Shown: positions 36,746-46,305 of the stretch, in pieces
Layout: every line of letters begins with the position of its first letter
Numbering within the stretch: the stretch's first letter is position 1
DNA from: Methylomonas rhizoryzae
GTDB taxonomy: Bacteria; Pseudomonadota; Gammaproteobacteria; Methylococcales; Methylomonadaceae
Length of the DNA stretch: 64,000 bases
Reading direction: 5' to 3'
Assembly: GCF_008632455.1 (NCBI RefSeq)
Contig: NZ_CP043929.1
Coordinates: 3,162,001 to 3,226,000, forward strand
Position numbers and translations under genes: made by a program
The notes under the pieces: model-generated
What the model saw: only the letters and a program-made list of their open reading frames with translations
The model's database searches: none
What the model was told of the DNA's origin: nothing

Positions 36746-37664
36746 AGCCTTTGGCTGCAATAGTTTCTTCCCGTCCCGCCCGTCGAATGCGCAAGCCGGG
36801 CTCGGCTTGAATGACGCCTATGCAGTAGCAACCGGCGGGCACCAGATCGCCCCGCTTCGCCGGCACGGTAAAACATAATTCGTAATCGTCGCCGGCAATC
36901 AGCGGCATGCGCCAGTCGCCGGTCAAGCGGATGTACTCCTGCACCGGAGCCGACAAGGGCACGCGTTCCCATTCCAAACACGCGCCGACCTCGCTTCTGT
37001 CCAAAATATGTCCGAGATCGGCGGCCAGTCCGTCGGAAATGTCGATACAGGCGTGCGCCACACCGCGCAAAGCCAGTCCTTCGGCGATTCGCGGATGCGG
37101 CTTATCCATTGCCTTTAACGGCAGGTCGGGTTCGGAACACGCCCAACCTTGTTTGATTTTTAAACCCAAGCCGGCATTACCGACTTGTCCGCTGACATAA
37201 ATCAAGTCCCCGACTTTTGCAGCAGAGCGCAATAAAGCCCCGCCTTGCGGCAACGATCCCATCGCGGTTACGCTGAGCGTCAGCGGACCTGCCGTCGTAT
37301 CGCCGCCGATCAAATCCACCCCTTGTTGCTTGGCCAAACCGATGAAGCCGTCGGCAAACGCTTGCAACCACGCTTCGTCGGTATGCGGCAAGGTCAGCGA
37401 CAAGGTCACGGCAAACGGGTGGGCGCCCATCGCCGCCAAATCGCTCAAGTTGACCGCCAATAATTTATGGCCCAACGCGGTGGGATCGACGTCGGCGAAA
37501 AAATGTACGTTTTCGACCATGGTATCGGTGGTGACCGCCAACTGGTGGCCAACCGGCAAACTCAACAACGCGCAGTCGTCGCCTATGCCCAAGCGGTTTT
37601 GCGCTTGTTGCGGGGCATATTTAGCGAAATAACGCTGAATCAGGTCGAATTCGGCCAACGCCAT
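36729..37664 (-). CDS. thiL: thiamine-monophosphate kinase
   Basis: 311-residue ATP-dependent kinase for thiamine diphosphate. GIGDDCALL, TTDTMVENVHF, AVNLSDLAAMGA, GGDTTAGPL and CIDISDGLAADLGHIL are the metal-binding and ATP motifs of the ThiL/PurM fold. It starts 3 bp before the end of nusB's frame region and is tightly packed, as in E. coli. Feeds TPP to SucA-type enzymes. Confidence 0.97.
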   Translation of the reverse strand: MALAEFDLIQRYFAKYAPQQAQNRLGIGDDCALLSLPVGHQLAVTTDTMVENVHFFADVDPTALGHKLLAVNLSDLAAMGAHPFAVTLSLTLPHTDEAWLQAFADGFIGLAKQQGVDLIGGDTTAGPLTLSVTAMGSLPQGGALLRSAAKVGDLIYVSGQVGNAGLGLKIKQGWACSEPDLPLKAMDKPHPRIAEGLALRGVAHACIDISDGLAADLGHILDRSEVGACLEWERVPLSAPVQEYIRLTGDWRMPLIAGDDYELCFTVPAKRGDLVPAGCYCIGVIQAEPGLRIRRAGREETIAAKGYEHFF

Positions 37665-37666
37665 GG

Positions 37667-38104
37667 CTAAGAATCCGCCTTCTTCATGCCGATTTCGACG
37701 GAGCGGTGTTTTTGCGCGACCTTGTCCAAAATGCCGTTCACATATTTATGGCTGCCTTCGGCGCCGAATTCTTTGGCCAAGTTTACGCCTTCGTTAATAA
37801 TGACTTTGTATGGCGTTTCCAAACGGTTGATGATTTCGTAAACCCCCAAACGTAATACCGCCCGTTCCACCGGATCGATTTTATCCACCGGCCGGTCGAC
37901 GAATTCCAGCAATGCGGCGTCGATAATGTCCAGTTGCGCCGGCACGCCGTGTATCAATTCGTTGAAATACGATTTTTGCGCCCCCTTAAGGCGTTGTTCT
38001 TCCTGAAAATAGTTTTCTATGCCCGTAAGGCTAGCTCCGCTCATTTGCCATTGATACAGTGCCTGCACCGCACATTTACGGGCATTGGTTTTCGCCTGAC
38101 TCAT
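37667..38104 (-). CDS. nusB: transcription antitermination factor NusB
   Basis: 145-residue RNA-binding protein acting with NusE at boxA of rRNA leaders. ARKCAVQALYQWQMSG is the N-terminal arginine-rich helix motif; the body has KIDPVERAVLRLGVYEI and PYKVIINEGVNLAKEFG, conserved in NusB. ATG overlaps the ribH stop by one base. Confidence 0.97.
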   Translation of the reverse strand: MSQAKTNARKCAVQALYQWQMSGASLTGIENYFQEEQRLKGAQKSYFNELIHGVPAQLDIIDAALLEFVDRPVDKIDPVERAVLRLGVYEIINRLETPYKVIINEGVNLAKEFGAEGSHKYVNGILDKVAQKHRSVEIGMKKADS

Positions 38105-38580
38105 TAAACGCCCATGGTTTTGAACAAACTGACCATTTCGATTGCCGACAAAGCGGCTTCCGCGCCTTTATTGCCGGCTTTGGTACCGGCCCGCTCGATG
38201 GCCTGTTCTATGGTATCGACGGTCAAAACGCCGAAAGCTACCGGAATGGCATACTGCAAACCGACTTGAGCGATGCCTTTGACGCATTCGCCGGCCACGT
38301 ATTCGAAGTGCGGGGTACCACCGCGAATCACCGCACCCAGGGCGATAATCGCGTCGAACTTTTGACTGGCCGCCACGCGTTGCACGACCACCGGCAGTTC
38401 GAAAGCGCCGGGGGCTTTGACCAAGGTAATATCGTTAGCATCGGCGCCGTGGCGAACCAAGGCGTCGATTGCCCCGGCTTCCAATTGCGAAACGATAAAA
38501 CTGTTAAATCGAGAAGACACCAAACAAAATTTCCCGCCTTGCGCGGTTAAATGGCCTTCCAATGTAGTGACTGCAGTCAT
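38104..38580 (-). CDS. ribH: 6,7-dimethyl-8-ribityllumazine synthase
   Basis: 158-residue penultimate enzyme of riboflavin synthesis. SRFNSFIVSQLEAGA, VKAPGAFELPVVVQR, ALGAVIRGGTPHFEYVAGECVKGI and FGVLTVDTIEQAIERAG give all substrate-binding stretches with the catalytic His of the PHFEYV loop. It is preceded by a 218-bp gap with a structured leader, the only sizeable gap in this cluster. Confidence 0.97.
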   Translation of the reverse strand: MTAVTTLEGHLTAQGGKFCLVSSRFNSFIVSQLEAGAIDALVRHGADANDITLVKAPGAFELPVVVQRVAASQKFDAIIALGAVIRGGTPHFEYVAGECVKGIAQVGLQYAIPVAFGVLTVDTIEQAIERAGTKAGNKGAEAALSAIEMVSLFKTMGV

Positions 38581-38617
38581 TTTGTTACCTATAACAACGA
38601 TTAAAATGATTGTAACT

Positions 38618-38680
38618 ATTCAGCGGTTATCCGTTTACTCCCACTCCTGATGGAGAGGAGATTTGTGCTTGGCGCTGAAT
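38618..38680 (-). promoter_or_regulatory. structured leader upstream of ribH
   Basis: The arms ATTCAGCG (38673-38680) and CGCTGAAT (38618-38625) on the minus strand are perfect complements enclosing about 47 nt with an inner CTCC-ATCA-GGAG hairpin. It ends about 38 nt before the ribH ATG. It does not show the FMN (RFN) consensus. It may be a terminator remnant, an RNA control element or an RNase site. Confidence 0.4.
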
Positions 38681-38798
38681 AATTGCAAATGATTTAGCCC
38701 GGTTAGTACGCAATCGGCGCAAATTCGCCGGTGGAGCCGGGTCAAGTGGAGCTTGCGGCAAGGCCAACGCGGCTGCCGCGTAAGTCAAACGCCAGCGG

Positions 38799-39905
38799 TT
38801 AAGTGTCGATATGCTGGACCACTTCCAGGTCGAAGCCCGACAAACCTATGTATTTTTTCTGTGCGCCCATCACTTTCAAACGATGCACGCCTAAATCCGA
38901 CAAGATGCGGGAACCGGTACCCGTGGTACGCCAATCACCGTCCGCGGTTAAGTCGCGCTGCTGTTTGACGCCGTGATCTTGCATTTCGTAGGCGTGAATC
39001 AGCTCCACCAACGACTTATTGTCTTCTTTTTGTCGAATGATCACCAACACGCCCCTGCCCTCTTCGGCGATTTTTTTCATCGCTTCGCGCACCGGCAAAC
39101 TGCAGTCGCTGCGCTTGGAGAACAGTAAATCGTCGACCAGATTGCGGGCATGCACTCTAACCAGCACCGGCTGCTCGCCCGCCACATCGCCCATGACCAA
39201 AGCCAGATGCACGTTGTCGTCGTTGCGGTCTTGATAAGCGTACAAGCGAAAATCGCCGAATTCGGTCGGATACGCGCACTCGCTGATCCGTTCCAAGGTG
39301 TTTTCGTGCTTGATGCGGTAATGGATTAAATCGGCGATGGTGCCTATCTTCAAGCCATGGATTTCGGCGAAAGCTTCCAAATCCGGGCGGCGCGCCATAG
39401 AACCGTCGTCGTTCAAGATCTCGACGATTACCGCCGCCGGCTCCACGCCGGCCAAACGGGCCAAATCGCAACCGGCTTCGGTGTGTCCGGCCCGGTGCAA
39501 TACCCCGCCTGCTTGCGCCATCAACGGGAATACATGGCCAGGTTGCACTAAATCGCCGGGCTGAGCGTTTTTAGCCACCGCTTTTTGGATAGTCAAAGCC
39601 CGATCCGCCGCGGAAATGCCGGTGGTTACCCCTTCCGCGGCTTCTATCGACACCGTGAAATTAGTGGAGTAAGGGGTTTGGTTGTCGTTAACCATCAGCG
39701 GCAAGCGCAATTGCTGGCACCGCTCGCGGGTCAGGGTCAAACAAATCAGACCGCGGCCGTATTTCGCCATAAAGTTAATGTCTTCCGGGCGAGCGAAAGC
39801 CGCCGCCATCAATAAATCGCCTTCGTTCTCCCGGTCTTCGTCGTCCATGATCACGACCATTTTGCCTTGGCGCAAATCCTCTATGATTTCTTCTATGCTA
39901 TTCAT
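38799..39905 (-). CDS. ribB: 3,4-dihydroxy-2-butanone-4-phosphate synthase with degenerate GTP cyclohydrolase II domain (RibBX type)
   Basis: 368 residues. The first 200 are a complete RibB: MDDEDRENEGDL, CLTLTRERCQQL, and HVFPLMAQAGGVLHRAGHTEAG with the metal and phosphate residues. The second half is RibA-shaped, but the zinc motif SxCLTGDxxGSxRCDCG reads ARNLVDDLLFSKRSDCSLP: one Cys is left of three. It therefore cannot be a normal GTP cyclohydrolase II. Such RibB-RibX fusions are known in proteobacteria. A separate RibA should exist elsewhere. ATG starts just after the ribE stop. Confidence 0.93.
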   Translation of the reverse strand: MNSIEEIIEDLRQGKMVVIMDDEDRENEGDLLMAAAFARPEDINFMAKYGRGLICLTLTRERCQQLRLPLMVNDNQTPYSTNFTVSIEAAEGVTTGISAADRALTIQKAVAKNAQPGDLVQPGHVFPLMAQAGGVLHRAGHTEAGCDLARLAGVEPAAVIVEILNDDGSMARRPDLEAFAEIHGLKIGTIADLIHYRIKHENTLERISECAYPTEFGDFRLYAYQDRNDDNVHLALVMGDVAGEQPVLVRVHARNLVDDLLFSKRSDCSLPVREAMKKIAEEGRGVLVIIRQKEDNKSLVELIHAYEMQDHGVKQQRDLTADGDWRTTGTGSRILSDLGVHRLKVMGAQKKYIGLSGFDLEVVQHIDT

Positions 39906-40562
39906 CTAATTAATAAAACCGCTGTCATGTAATAAGGCTTCGGTAATATTGCCGCGGCATTGCGCGGCCGCCTCGCCCTGCATTAAACGCTCCAGATAAC
40001 GGGCCAACAAATCCACTTCCAGATTCACCCGGGCGCCGGTTTCGGTCGAACCCAGCGTGGTTTCCTGCAAGGTATGCGGCACGATATTGACCGAAAATAA
40101 CGCGCCGTCCACGTCGTTGACCGTCAAGCTGATGCCGTTGATGCAAATCGAGCCTTTTTCGGCGATGTATTTGGCCAGACTGTCGGGCGCTTTAAAGGTA
40201 AAACGTATCGAGCGGCCGTCGGGCCGTTTTTGCGTGACTTGCCCGATACCGTCGACATGGCCGCTGACGATGTGACCACCGAGGCGACTGGACGGCGTCA
40301 GAGCTAATTCCAGATTGACCGGCGCGCCGACCGTTGCCGATTCGAGTGTGGTGCGCGACAAGGTTTCGTTGGAAACGTCCGCGCAAAAATAATCGGCGCC
40401 CAATTCCACGGCCGTCAGACACACGCCGTTAACCGCAATGCTGTCGCCCAGCGCGCAGCCGTCCAGCGGCAATTTGCCGGTGTTAATTTTCAAGCGGCAA
40501 TCGCCGCCGCGTTGCTGCACGGCAGCGATACTGCCTATAGCCAAAATAATGCCGGTAAACAT
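39906..40562 (-). CDS. ribE: riboflavin synthase alpha chain
   Basis: 218 residues with the typical internal duplication. First barrel MFTGIILAIGSI ... DSIAVNGVCLTA, DVSNETLSRTTL; second barrel GHIVSGHVDGIGQVTQ, SICINGISLTVNDVDG and NIVPHTLQETTLG. Dismutates two lumazines to one riboflavin. ribD lies 16 bp upstream, ribB immediately downstream. Confidence 0.97.
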   Translation of the reverse strand: MFTGIILAIGSIAAVQQRGGDCRLKINTGKLPLDGCALGDSIAVNGVCLTAVELGADYFCADVSNETLSRTTLESATVGAPVNLELALTPSSRLGGHIVSGHVDGIGQVTQKRPDGRSIRFTFKAPDSLAKYIAEKGSICINGISLTVNDVDGALFSVNIVPHTLQETTLGSTETGARVNLEVDLLARYLERLMQGEAAAQCRGNITEALLHDSGFIN

Positions 40563-40578
40563 GCTTACCCCAAATGAG

Positions 40579-41670
40579 TCATCGAGTCAGGGTCAGGCGT
40601 AAATCCGGCCCGACTTGCCTGACTTGAGCGAAGTTAAAAGACTGGCGATCGGAAAGGTTTTGCAAGGCCGGAAAAGCAAACACCCCTCTGGCTTGGTCGC
40701 CCAATGCGCACGGTGCGACGTAGACTAACCACTCGTCCACCAAATCGGTCGCCAGCAAAGCGCCATTTAATATGGCTCCCGCTTCCACCCAGACGGTATT
40801 GATTTGCCGCCCGGCCAACCACGCGAAGGCTTGCTGCAGATCGACCCGTCCCGCCTGTGCCGCGACCTGCTGTACCGTACAGCCCACGGCTTCTAACGCT
40901 TGGCGCTTGGGCGCATCGTCGGTGCAGGTTATTACCCAGGTCTCTCCCGGCAGATTCAGCATTCTGGCGGTCAACGGCATCCGCAATTTGGAATCCAACA
41001 CGACGCGTACCGGTTGTATGCAATCGAAATCGACCCTGGCATTCAAAGACGGATCGTCCGCCAATACCGTGTCTATGCCGGTCAGAATAGCGCTGCTTTC
41101 GGCACGGAAGCGTTGCACGTCAGATCGCGACTCGGCCGAGCTTATCCATTGGCTTTGGCCGTTCGCCAACGCGGTGCGGCCGTCCAGACTCATCGCCAAC
41201 TTGCTGCGTATATAAGGCAAACCCTTGACCATGCGTTTGATAAACCCCCGATTCAAGCGCTCGGCTTCGGCTTGCAATAAACCGCATTCGACCTGCACGC
41301 CCGCCGCTTGCAATTTAGCCAAGCCGCGGCCGGCCACCAGCGGATTGGGATCTTGCATCGCGGCGACTACCCGGCTCACGCCGGCCGCAATCAAGGCGTC
41401 GCAGCAAGGTCCGGTGCGGCCTTGATGGCTGCAGGGCTCCAAGCTGACGTAGGCCGTAGCGCCGACCGCCTGATCCGGATGCGCCAGCTTCGCCAAGGCA
41501 TCGACTTCGGCATGCGCCTGTCCGGCTCTGACGTGCCAACCTTCCGCCACAACCTCTCCGTCTTTGACCAAAACGCAGCCGACCCGCGGATTCGGATCGG
41601 TGGTATACCAAGCGTTTGCAGCCAACCGAATAGCCCGCGCCATAAAAATCGCGTCCGCCGCCGCACTCAT
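40579..41670 (-). CDS. ribD: bifunctional riboflavin deaminase-reductase
   Basis: 363 residues. N-terminal deaminase: HAEVDALAKL and PCSHQGRTGPCCDALI bind zinc. C-terminal reductase from about 145: KLAMSLDGRTALANGQSQWISSAESR, the HAEs-like GIDTVLADDPSLNAR and VEAGAILNGALLA. Catalyses the second and third steps of the pathway. The stop of nrdR overlaps its start by 4 bp. Confidence 0.97.
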   Translation of the reverse strand: MSAAADAIFMARAIRLAANAWYTTDPNPRVGCVLVKDGEVVAEGWHVRAGQAHAEVDALAKLAHPDQAVGATAYVSLEPCSHQGRTGPCCDALIAAGVSRVVAAMQDPNPLVAGRGLAKLQAAGVQVECGLLQAEAERLNRGFIKRMVKGLPYIRSKLAMSLDGRTALANGQSQWISSAESRSDVQRFRAESSAILTGIDTVLADDPSLNARVDFDCIQPVRVVLDSKLRMPLTARMLNLPGETWVITCTDDAPKRQALEAVGCTVQQVAAQAGRVDLQQAFAWLAGRQINTVWVEAGAILNGALLATDLVDEWLVYVAPCALGDQARGVFAFPALQNLSDRQSFNFAQVRQVGPDLRLTLTR

Positions 41671-42119
41671 GATTTTTGCAGGCTGGCAATCATGTCGGTA
41701 AATTCGCTGACGTCCTGAAAACTACGGTATACCGAGGCGAAACGCACAAAAGCCACATGATCCAAATCGGCCAATTCTTTCATCACCAATTCGCCGAGCT
41801 CCATAGCCGGAATCTCCCGCTCTCCGCGGCTCATTAAGGCTTTTTTGATTCTGCTGATCGCCGATTCTATCGCATCGACCTTTACCGGGCGTTTTTCCAA
41901 CGCTTTCTGCATGCCGGCGCGTAACTTGGCTTCGTCGAAAGCCACCCGAGCGCCATTGCGTTTGATGATGCGCGGCAAGGCCAGTTCGACCACTTCGAAG
42001 GTGGTGAAGCGTTCCTTACAGACGACGCACTCGCGGCGGCGTTTGACTTGATCGCCGTCGTCGGCCAAGCGGGTATCGACAACCCGCGTATCCTGAGCTG
42101 AACAAAAAGGGCAACGCAT
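41667..42119 (-). CDS. nrdR: transcriptional regulator NrdR
   Basis: 150-residue repressor of ribonucleotide reductase genes. An N-terminal zinc ribbon (CPFC ... ECVVCKERFTTFE) is followed by an ATP-cone (LPRIIKRNGARVAFDEAKLRAGMQKALEKRPV). It leads the riboflavin cluster, a gammaproteobacterial hallmark order. Should sense ATP/dATP. Confidence 0.97.
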   Translation of the reverse strand: MRCPFCSAQDTRVVDTRLADDGDQVKRRRECVVCKERFTTFEVVELALPRIIKRNGARVAFDEAKLRAGMQKALEKRPVKVDAIESAISRIKKALMSRGEREIPAMELGELVMKELADLDHVAFVRFASVYRSFQDVSEFTDMIASLQKS

Positions 42120-42191
42120 CGATCAAGTTCCGCCGTCAAAGCTTACCATTGTATTACACATCGTTTTATTCACGAAGCCGGAGCACCGGCT

Positions 42192-45100
42192 TTATTGCCC
42201 CAATATACCCGGTGCGACCGAGCGAACGTGGATGTCGCGCTGCGGGAACGGAATTTCGATGCTATGCTGCTGCAGAGCCTTGTATATACCCTTATACAAC
42301 GCATTGGTGGTCGGCAATCGATCGCTCAATTCCCGCACATAGGCGAAGATTCTGAAGTCAACCGAACTTTCGCCGAAGCCGGCAAACACAATCACAGGCT
42401 CCGGTTCTTTCAACACTTTTTCTACAGAGCCCACCACTTGACGCAAGAGCGTTTCGACCTGTTCTATGTCGGTTCCATAGGCTACACCGATGTTGATTTC
42501 CAAGCGGGTCATGGTGTCGCTTAAAGTCCAATTGACCAAACGGTCGGTAATGATGTTTTTGTTGGGCACTACCAGTTCTTTTAAATCCCAATCGATGATG
42601 TGGGTCGCGCGCATTTGAATACGGCTGACGCGGCCGGTAACCTCTCCGACCGTCACTACGTCGCCGACCCGAATCGGTCGTTCGAACAATAAAATGATGC
42701 CGGACACCAAATTAGCGAAGATTTCCTGCAAACCGAACCCCAAACCGACGCCCAAGGCCGCTACCAGCCATTGTACTTGCGTCCAACTGCCGCCAAGTTC
42801 GTTGGCGACCGCCAAGAACGCAATGCTCACCCACAAATAACGTCCCAATTGAATCAGCGCATAGCGGCTGCCGGCCGTCATATCGAAGCGGCCGACCAGC
42901 AACAAATCGACCAAGGCCGGAAAGTTGCCGACCAAAATCACCGTCAAACCCATATACAACAAGGCCGCCAACAGATTTATCAGCGTCACGGCTTGCACGA
43001 CCTCTTTACCATCCAGAACTTCCAGATGTTCCCAAAGCACCACTTGGTCGAACACCGACAGGGCCGGCAGAATGGAGCTCCAAATCATCCAGCATCCGAC
43101 CGCCAGCATCACCACAATTAACGTCGACAGCAACTTGTTGCTTTGCTGTTGTATTTTGGATAAGTCAGGGGTCGCTTCGTCCGCCACGAAGGCTGCGCCT
43201 TCGTCACCGACAGCCTGACCGGCTTGTTGTTCGGCCTGTTTGCGCTTTTGCCGGGCGCTTTGTAAGGCCAATTCGCGTTTAGTGACCGTCAGCCAACGGG
43301 TCACCAAGGCGTGTATCAATGCCACGACGAATACCAAACGCAGCGTGCTTATCAGCTTTTGCTGCAACTCCAAGGCACTTTGGTAATAGCCGGCCGCGCT
43401 GAAGCCTATCACCACCCATGGCAACAACACGATCGCCGCATACCAGACATAGCGCAACCGGCTGATCCAGTTGTCAGAGGTTTCGAAATAGTTTTTCGCC
43501 ACACCGGTGACGGGATGGGTTAAGCAATGCAACACGAACGACAGGGTCAGCATCAACACGATTTGTGCGCTGCGGCCTAACGCGTGGCTGTATTCCGAAT
43601 AGGCGTTGTTGCCCGACATGCCGATCAGAAAGATGCACGGTATGATCACGAAGCGCGCCCATTTAAACTGTCGGTATAGCAAATTAGTGGTTCGGGCTTT
43701 CCAGTGAAACAGCAGTTCGGCCACGCTATCCGGCTTGAACAGCCGATAAAAAAACTGCACCATGCCCAGAGACAGCGCTGCGGCAGTCAAGCCTGAGGCC
43801 AATGCGCGGCTTAAATCGTCGCCGCCCTTGGCTAGATTCAAGGTCCAGCCTGCCCACAACATCAACAGCGGCGCGGACAGCGACAATAGCAGCAAGCAGG
43901 CTATGCCGTCCAAGGTATGCCCGAACCCCATCAAATAACGGCTGGCGCCGGTTTTGTTCAGCAAGCCGGCTAAGCGGGCTTTTACCGACTTGCGAAACCG
44001 CAAATTCAAACCGACAACGGCTAACGCGGGCAAGCAAACCAACGGGTTGCTGCCGAGTCCTTGCAAAAAAATATTGCCGACCGACAACCATGCGCTGGGA
44101 CTCAACAAACCTATCAGCGCATGAAACATGTTGTTTAGATAATCTTTGCCGATCACCGGCGCGCTGGGCACCCATAACAAGCGTTGATCCAGGTAGCTGC
44201 CGAAACTATCGGCGGCATTCAATAGTTGTTGCAAGGTGAAATCCACGTCGCCCAACACCCGGGCATAAGCGGCATACGCAATGGCCAAACGCCCGATCAA
44301 ATCCTTTCTATCGTTCAGCAACATACGCAATTCGGCTCGAATGCGTAGCACCTCGCCGGGCGAGGTATCCGGCGGCACATTGGCCGCCAAGGCATCCGCC
44401 AAGGTTTGGTTCACATCGACCAAGGCCTTCTTTTCGTCTTCCAATTTGAACATTTCCAAACTGGAGCGGGAAATCTCCTGCTGAATCATGTCGTTCAACG
44501 CACTGTAGCGCTTGCGTTCCGGCAGACTGCGGCGTTGCTCTCTCAACAAATTGCCCAACGCCGGACTCAAACCGGCCAAGCTGATTTTCTGTTCCGCGCT
44601 CTTGTAATCCTGCTGAACTTCGTTGTAACGGCTTTCCAGATCGCTCTTTTTTGCCAAGTATTTTTCGATGTCGTCGTTAACTTCCCTGAGATTTTGGTTG
44701 TACGCAATATTGATTTTGGTGGCTGCCTTGATCAAAGGGTGCTTGCCCTCGGCGTCTTTTTCCGCCTGCGCCAGAACCGCTTGTTCCTTACTGATTTCCG
44801 CTTGCCGACGCTCCAACAAACTGTTGTCCAAAGCATCGATAGATAGCGCCAGTTGTTCGCGTTTAATGCCCAACAGATGCCGCTGATCTTTTTGCAGTTG
44901 CAAACGCATCGGATTGATGATGTTTTCCAATTCCAAGGCCTTTTGCGTGTTGTTTAACAAATTGGCTCGAGTGTCCAACTGAACCTGCCTGGCTTCCATT
45001 TCGATCAGGCTCGCGCCCTGGCCGCCGGCCAAGGTCTGCAATTCTTGCTGTATGCCTAATTGTTTGGCTTTAATGTCGGCGATTTTTTCTCGGGTGCGTT

Positions 45101-45575
45101 GCGGCCCGTTGGTAAGATCGCTGATCGCGGTGTCGTTTTGCGCAATTTCCGCGTCTAAATCGCTCAAACGCGACTTCAAAATAATCAGGTGCTGCTCCAA
45201 TTCGTCGCTCGGCAAATCGCTAAACCTTTCGCTTTTACCGTTGGTCAGATTGCGCTCCGCTTCGGCAATTTCGGCTTGCAGGCGCTTGGTTTGCAGGGGC
45301 AGTTCCTTAATCGCCCGTTTATACGCCTCGGCCTGCTGTTCTTGATTTTTGATTTCCCTAAGATTGTCCGCGCTTTCCTGATAAGCGCTTATCACCCGAT
45401 TTTTCACGTCCTCGGCTAAATTTTGCTTATCTTTAACCGATTGGATCCGCTGCTCTATTTCCGGCAACACTAAAACGTTCAGCGACTTTTGCGTGCCGGC
45501 ATAAGCCAACTGCGCATTTGCGGCCAATCCCAACCAACAAACCAGTAAACTTATGACAAAAAGCGAATATTTCAT
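42192..45575 (-). CDS. mscK: MscK/KefA-type mechanosensitive channel
   Basis: 1127 residues. Signal peptide 1-27, then a periplasmic coiled-coil region of about 450 residues (many Leu/Gln/Glu heptads, MscS_porin and MscS_TM type), a block of about eight membrane helices, and the MscS core near the C-terminus: GLQEIFANLVSGIILLF, RPIRVGDVVTVGEVTGRVSRI, VVPNKNIITDRLVNWT. The size matches E. coli MscK (1120). Releases solutes on hypo-osmotic shock. It is divergent from the aldolase gene with the two starts 30 bp apart. Confidence 0.93.
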   Translation of the reverse strand: MKYSLFVISLLVCWLGLAANAQLAYAGTQKSLNVLVLPEIEQRIQSVKDKQNLAEDVKNRVISAYQESADNLREIKNQEQQAEAYKRAIKELPLQTKRLQAEIAEAERNLTNGKSERFSDLPSDELEQHLIILKSRLSDLDAEIAQNDTAISDLTNGPQRTREKIADIKAKQLGIQQELQTLAGGQGASLIEMEARQVQLDTRANLLNNTQKALELENIINPMRLQLQKDQRHLLGIKREQLALSIDALDNSLLERRQAEISKEQAVLAQAEKDAEGKHPLIKAATKINIAYNQNLREVNDDIEKYLAKKSDLESRYNEVQQDYKSAEQKISLAGLSPALGNLLREQRRSLPERKRYSALNDMIQQEISRSSLEMFKLEDEKKALVDVNQTLADALAANVPPDTSPGEVLRIRAELRMLLNDRKDLIGRLAIAYAAYARVLGDVDFTLQQLLNAADSFGSYLDQRLLWVPSAPVIGKDYLNNMFHALIGLLSPSAWLSVGNIFLQGLGSNPLVCLPALAVVGLNLRFRKSVKARLAGLLNKTGASRYLMGFGHTLDGIACLLLLSLSAPLLMLWAGWTLNLAKGGDDLSRALASGLTAAALSLGMVQFFYRLFKPDSVAELLFHWKARTTNLLYRQFKWARFVIIPCIFLIGMSGNNAYSEYSHALGRSAQIVLMLTLSFVLHCLTHPVTGVAKNYFETSDNWISRLRYVWYAAIVLLPWVVIGFSAAGYYQSALELQQKLISTLRLVFVVALIHALVTRWLTVTKRELALQSARQKRKQAEQQAGQAVGDEGAAFVADEATPDLSKIQQQSNKLLSTLIVVMLAVGCWMIWSSILPALSVFDQVVLWEHLEVLDGKEVVQAVTLINLLAALLYMGLTVILVGNFPALVDLLLVGRFDMTAGSRYALIQLGRYLWVSIAFLAVANELGGSWTQVQWLVAALGVGLGFGLQEIFANLVSGIILLFERPIRVGDVVTVGEVTGRVSRIQMRATHIIDWDLKELVVPNKNIITDRLVNWTLSDTMTRLEINIGVAYGTDIEQVETLLRQVVGSVEKVLKEPEPVIVFAGFGESSVDFRIFAYVRELSDRLPTTNALYKGIYKALQQHSIEIPFPQRDIHVRSVAPGILGQ

Positions 45576-45605
45576 GAAGCGTTAGACACCGTGAACAATA
45601 GTGAT

Positions 45606-46271
45606 ATGAATTTAGTGCAGCCCGTTGACGAGCCGGAAGGCGTTATCAAGTACCAGCTCACCCATCGCCATGCCAACATACCCTACGATTTCGACGTAGC
45701 CGGTTTAAACGGCTGGCGTAGTCTATTGTTTAAGCTGGGTTTGATCGGACAAAGCCCGGACAAGTACCAAGGCCTCGGATACGGCAACATCAGTTTGCGC
45801 CTGCAAGCCGAACGGCAGGCGTTTATCGTTACCGGTACGCAAACCGGACACTTGCCGTATCTATATCCCAAGCATTTTGCCATTGTTGAGGCAGCGGAAC
45901 CACGGAAAAATTCAATCCTCGCGCGCGGCCCCTGCAAGCCGTCTTCGGAAGCATTAACCCATGCTAGCATTTATCTTAATTCTGCTGCCCAAGCAGTCAT
46001 CCATGGGCATTGCCCGGAAATATGGCGGCATTGCCGGGCTTTAGGTCTAGCCGCCACAGATGAAAACATCCCGTACGGTAGCGTGCAGATGGCGGATGCG
46101 GTTGCCGCTTTAATCGACAGGATGAGAGATCAAAACACTACGGTATTTTGCATGCTCGGCCACTTGGACGGTGTGGTAAGCTACGGCGACAGCCTAGCGG
46201 AAGCGGCTACGGCCTTGTTAATTCAATTGGCCCGCGCGTTAGCTATTGAGATTCCCGCTTCCTCTGAGTAG
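45606..46271 (+). CDS. class II aldolase/adducin-family protein
   Basis: 221 residues. GNISLR is the substrate phosphate loop, GTQTGHLPYL follows, and IHGHCPEIWRH carries two of the zinc His residues (HGH), with GHLDGVVSYGDSLAEAA giving the third. The catalytic Glu of sugar aldolases is replaced in part (CKPSSEALTHASIY keeps a Glu). Enzyme or binding role unclear. ATG at 45606 is preferred over the GTG at 45591. Confidence 0.78.
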   Translation: MNLVQPVDEPEGVIKYQLTHRHANIPYDFDVAGLNGWRSLLFKLGLIGQSPDKYQGLGYGNISLRLQAERQAFIVTGTQTGHLPYLYPKHFAIVEAAEPRKNSILARGPCKPSSEALTHASIYLNSAAQAVIHGHCPEIWRHCRALGLAATDENIPYGSVQMADAVAALIDRMRDQNTTVFCMLGHLDGVVSYGDSLAEAATALLIQLARALAIEIPASSE

Positions 46272-46305
46272 AATCGCACTCTTTATTAGCAAAGGATAAT
46301 TTAGC

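Noticed and set aside
38799..39905. Calling this a full RibBA
   Set aside because: Metal cysteines of GTP cyclohydrolase II are absent.
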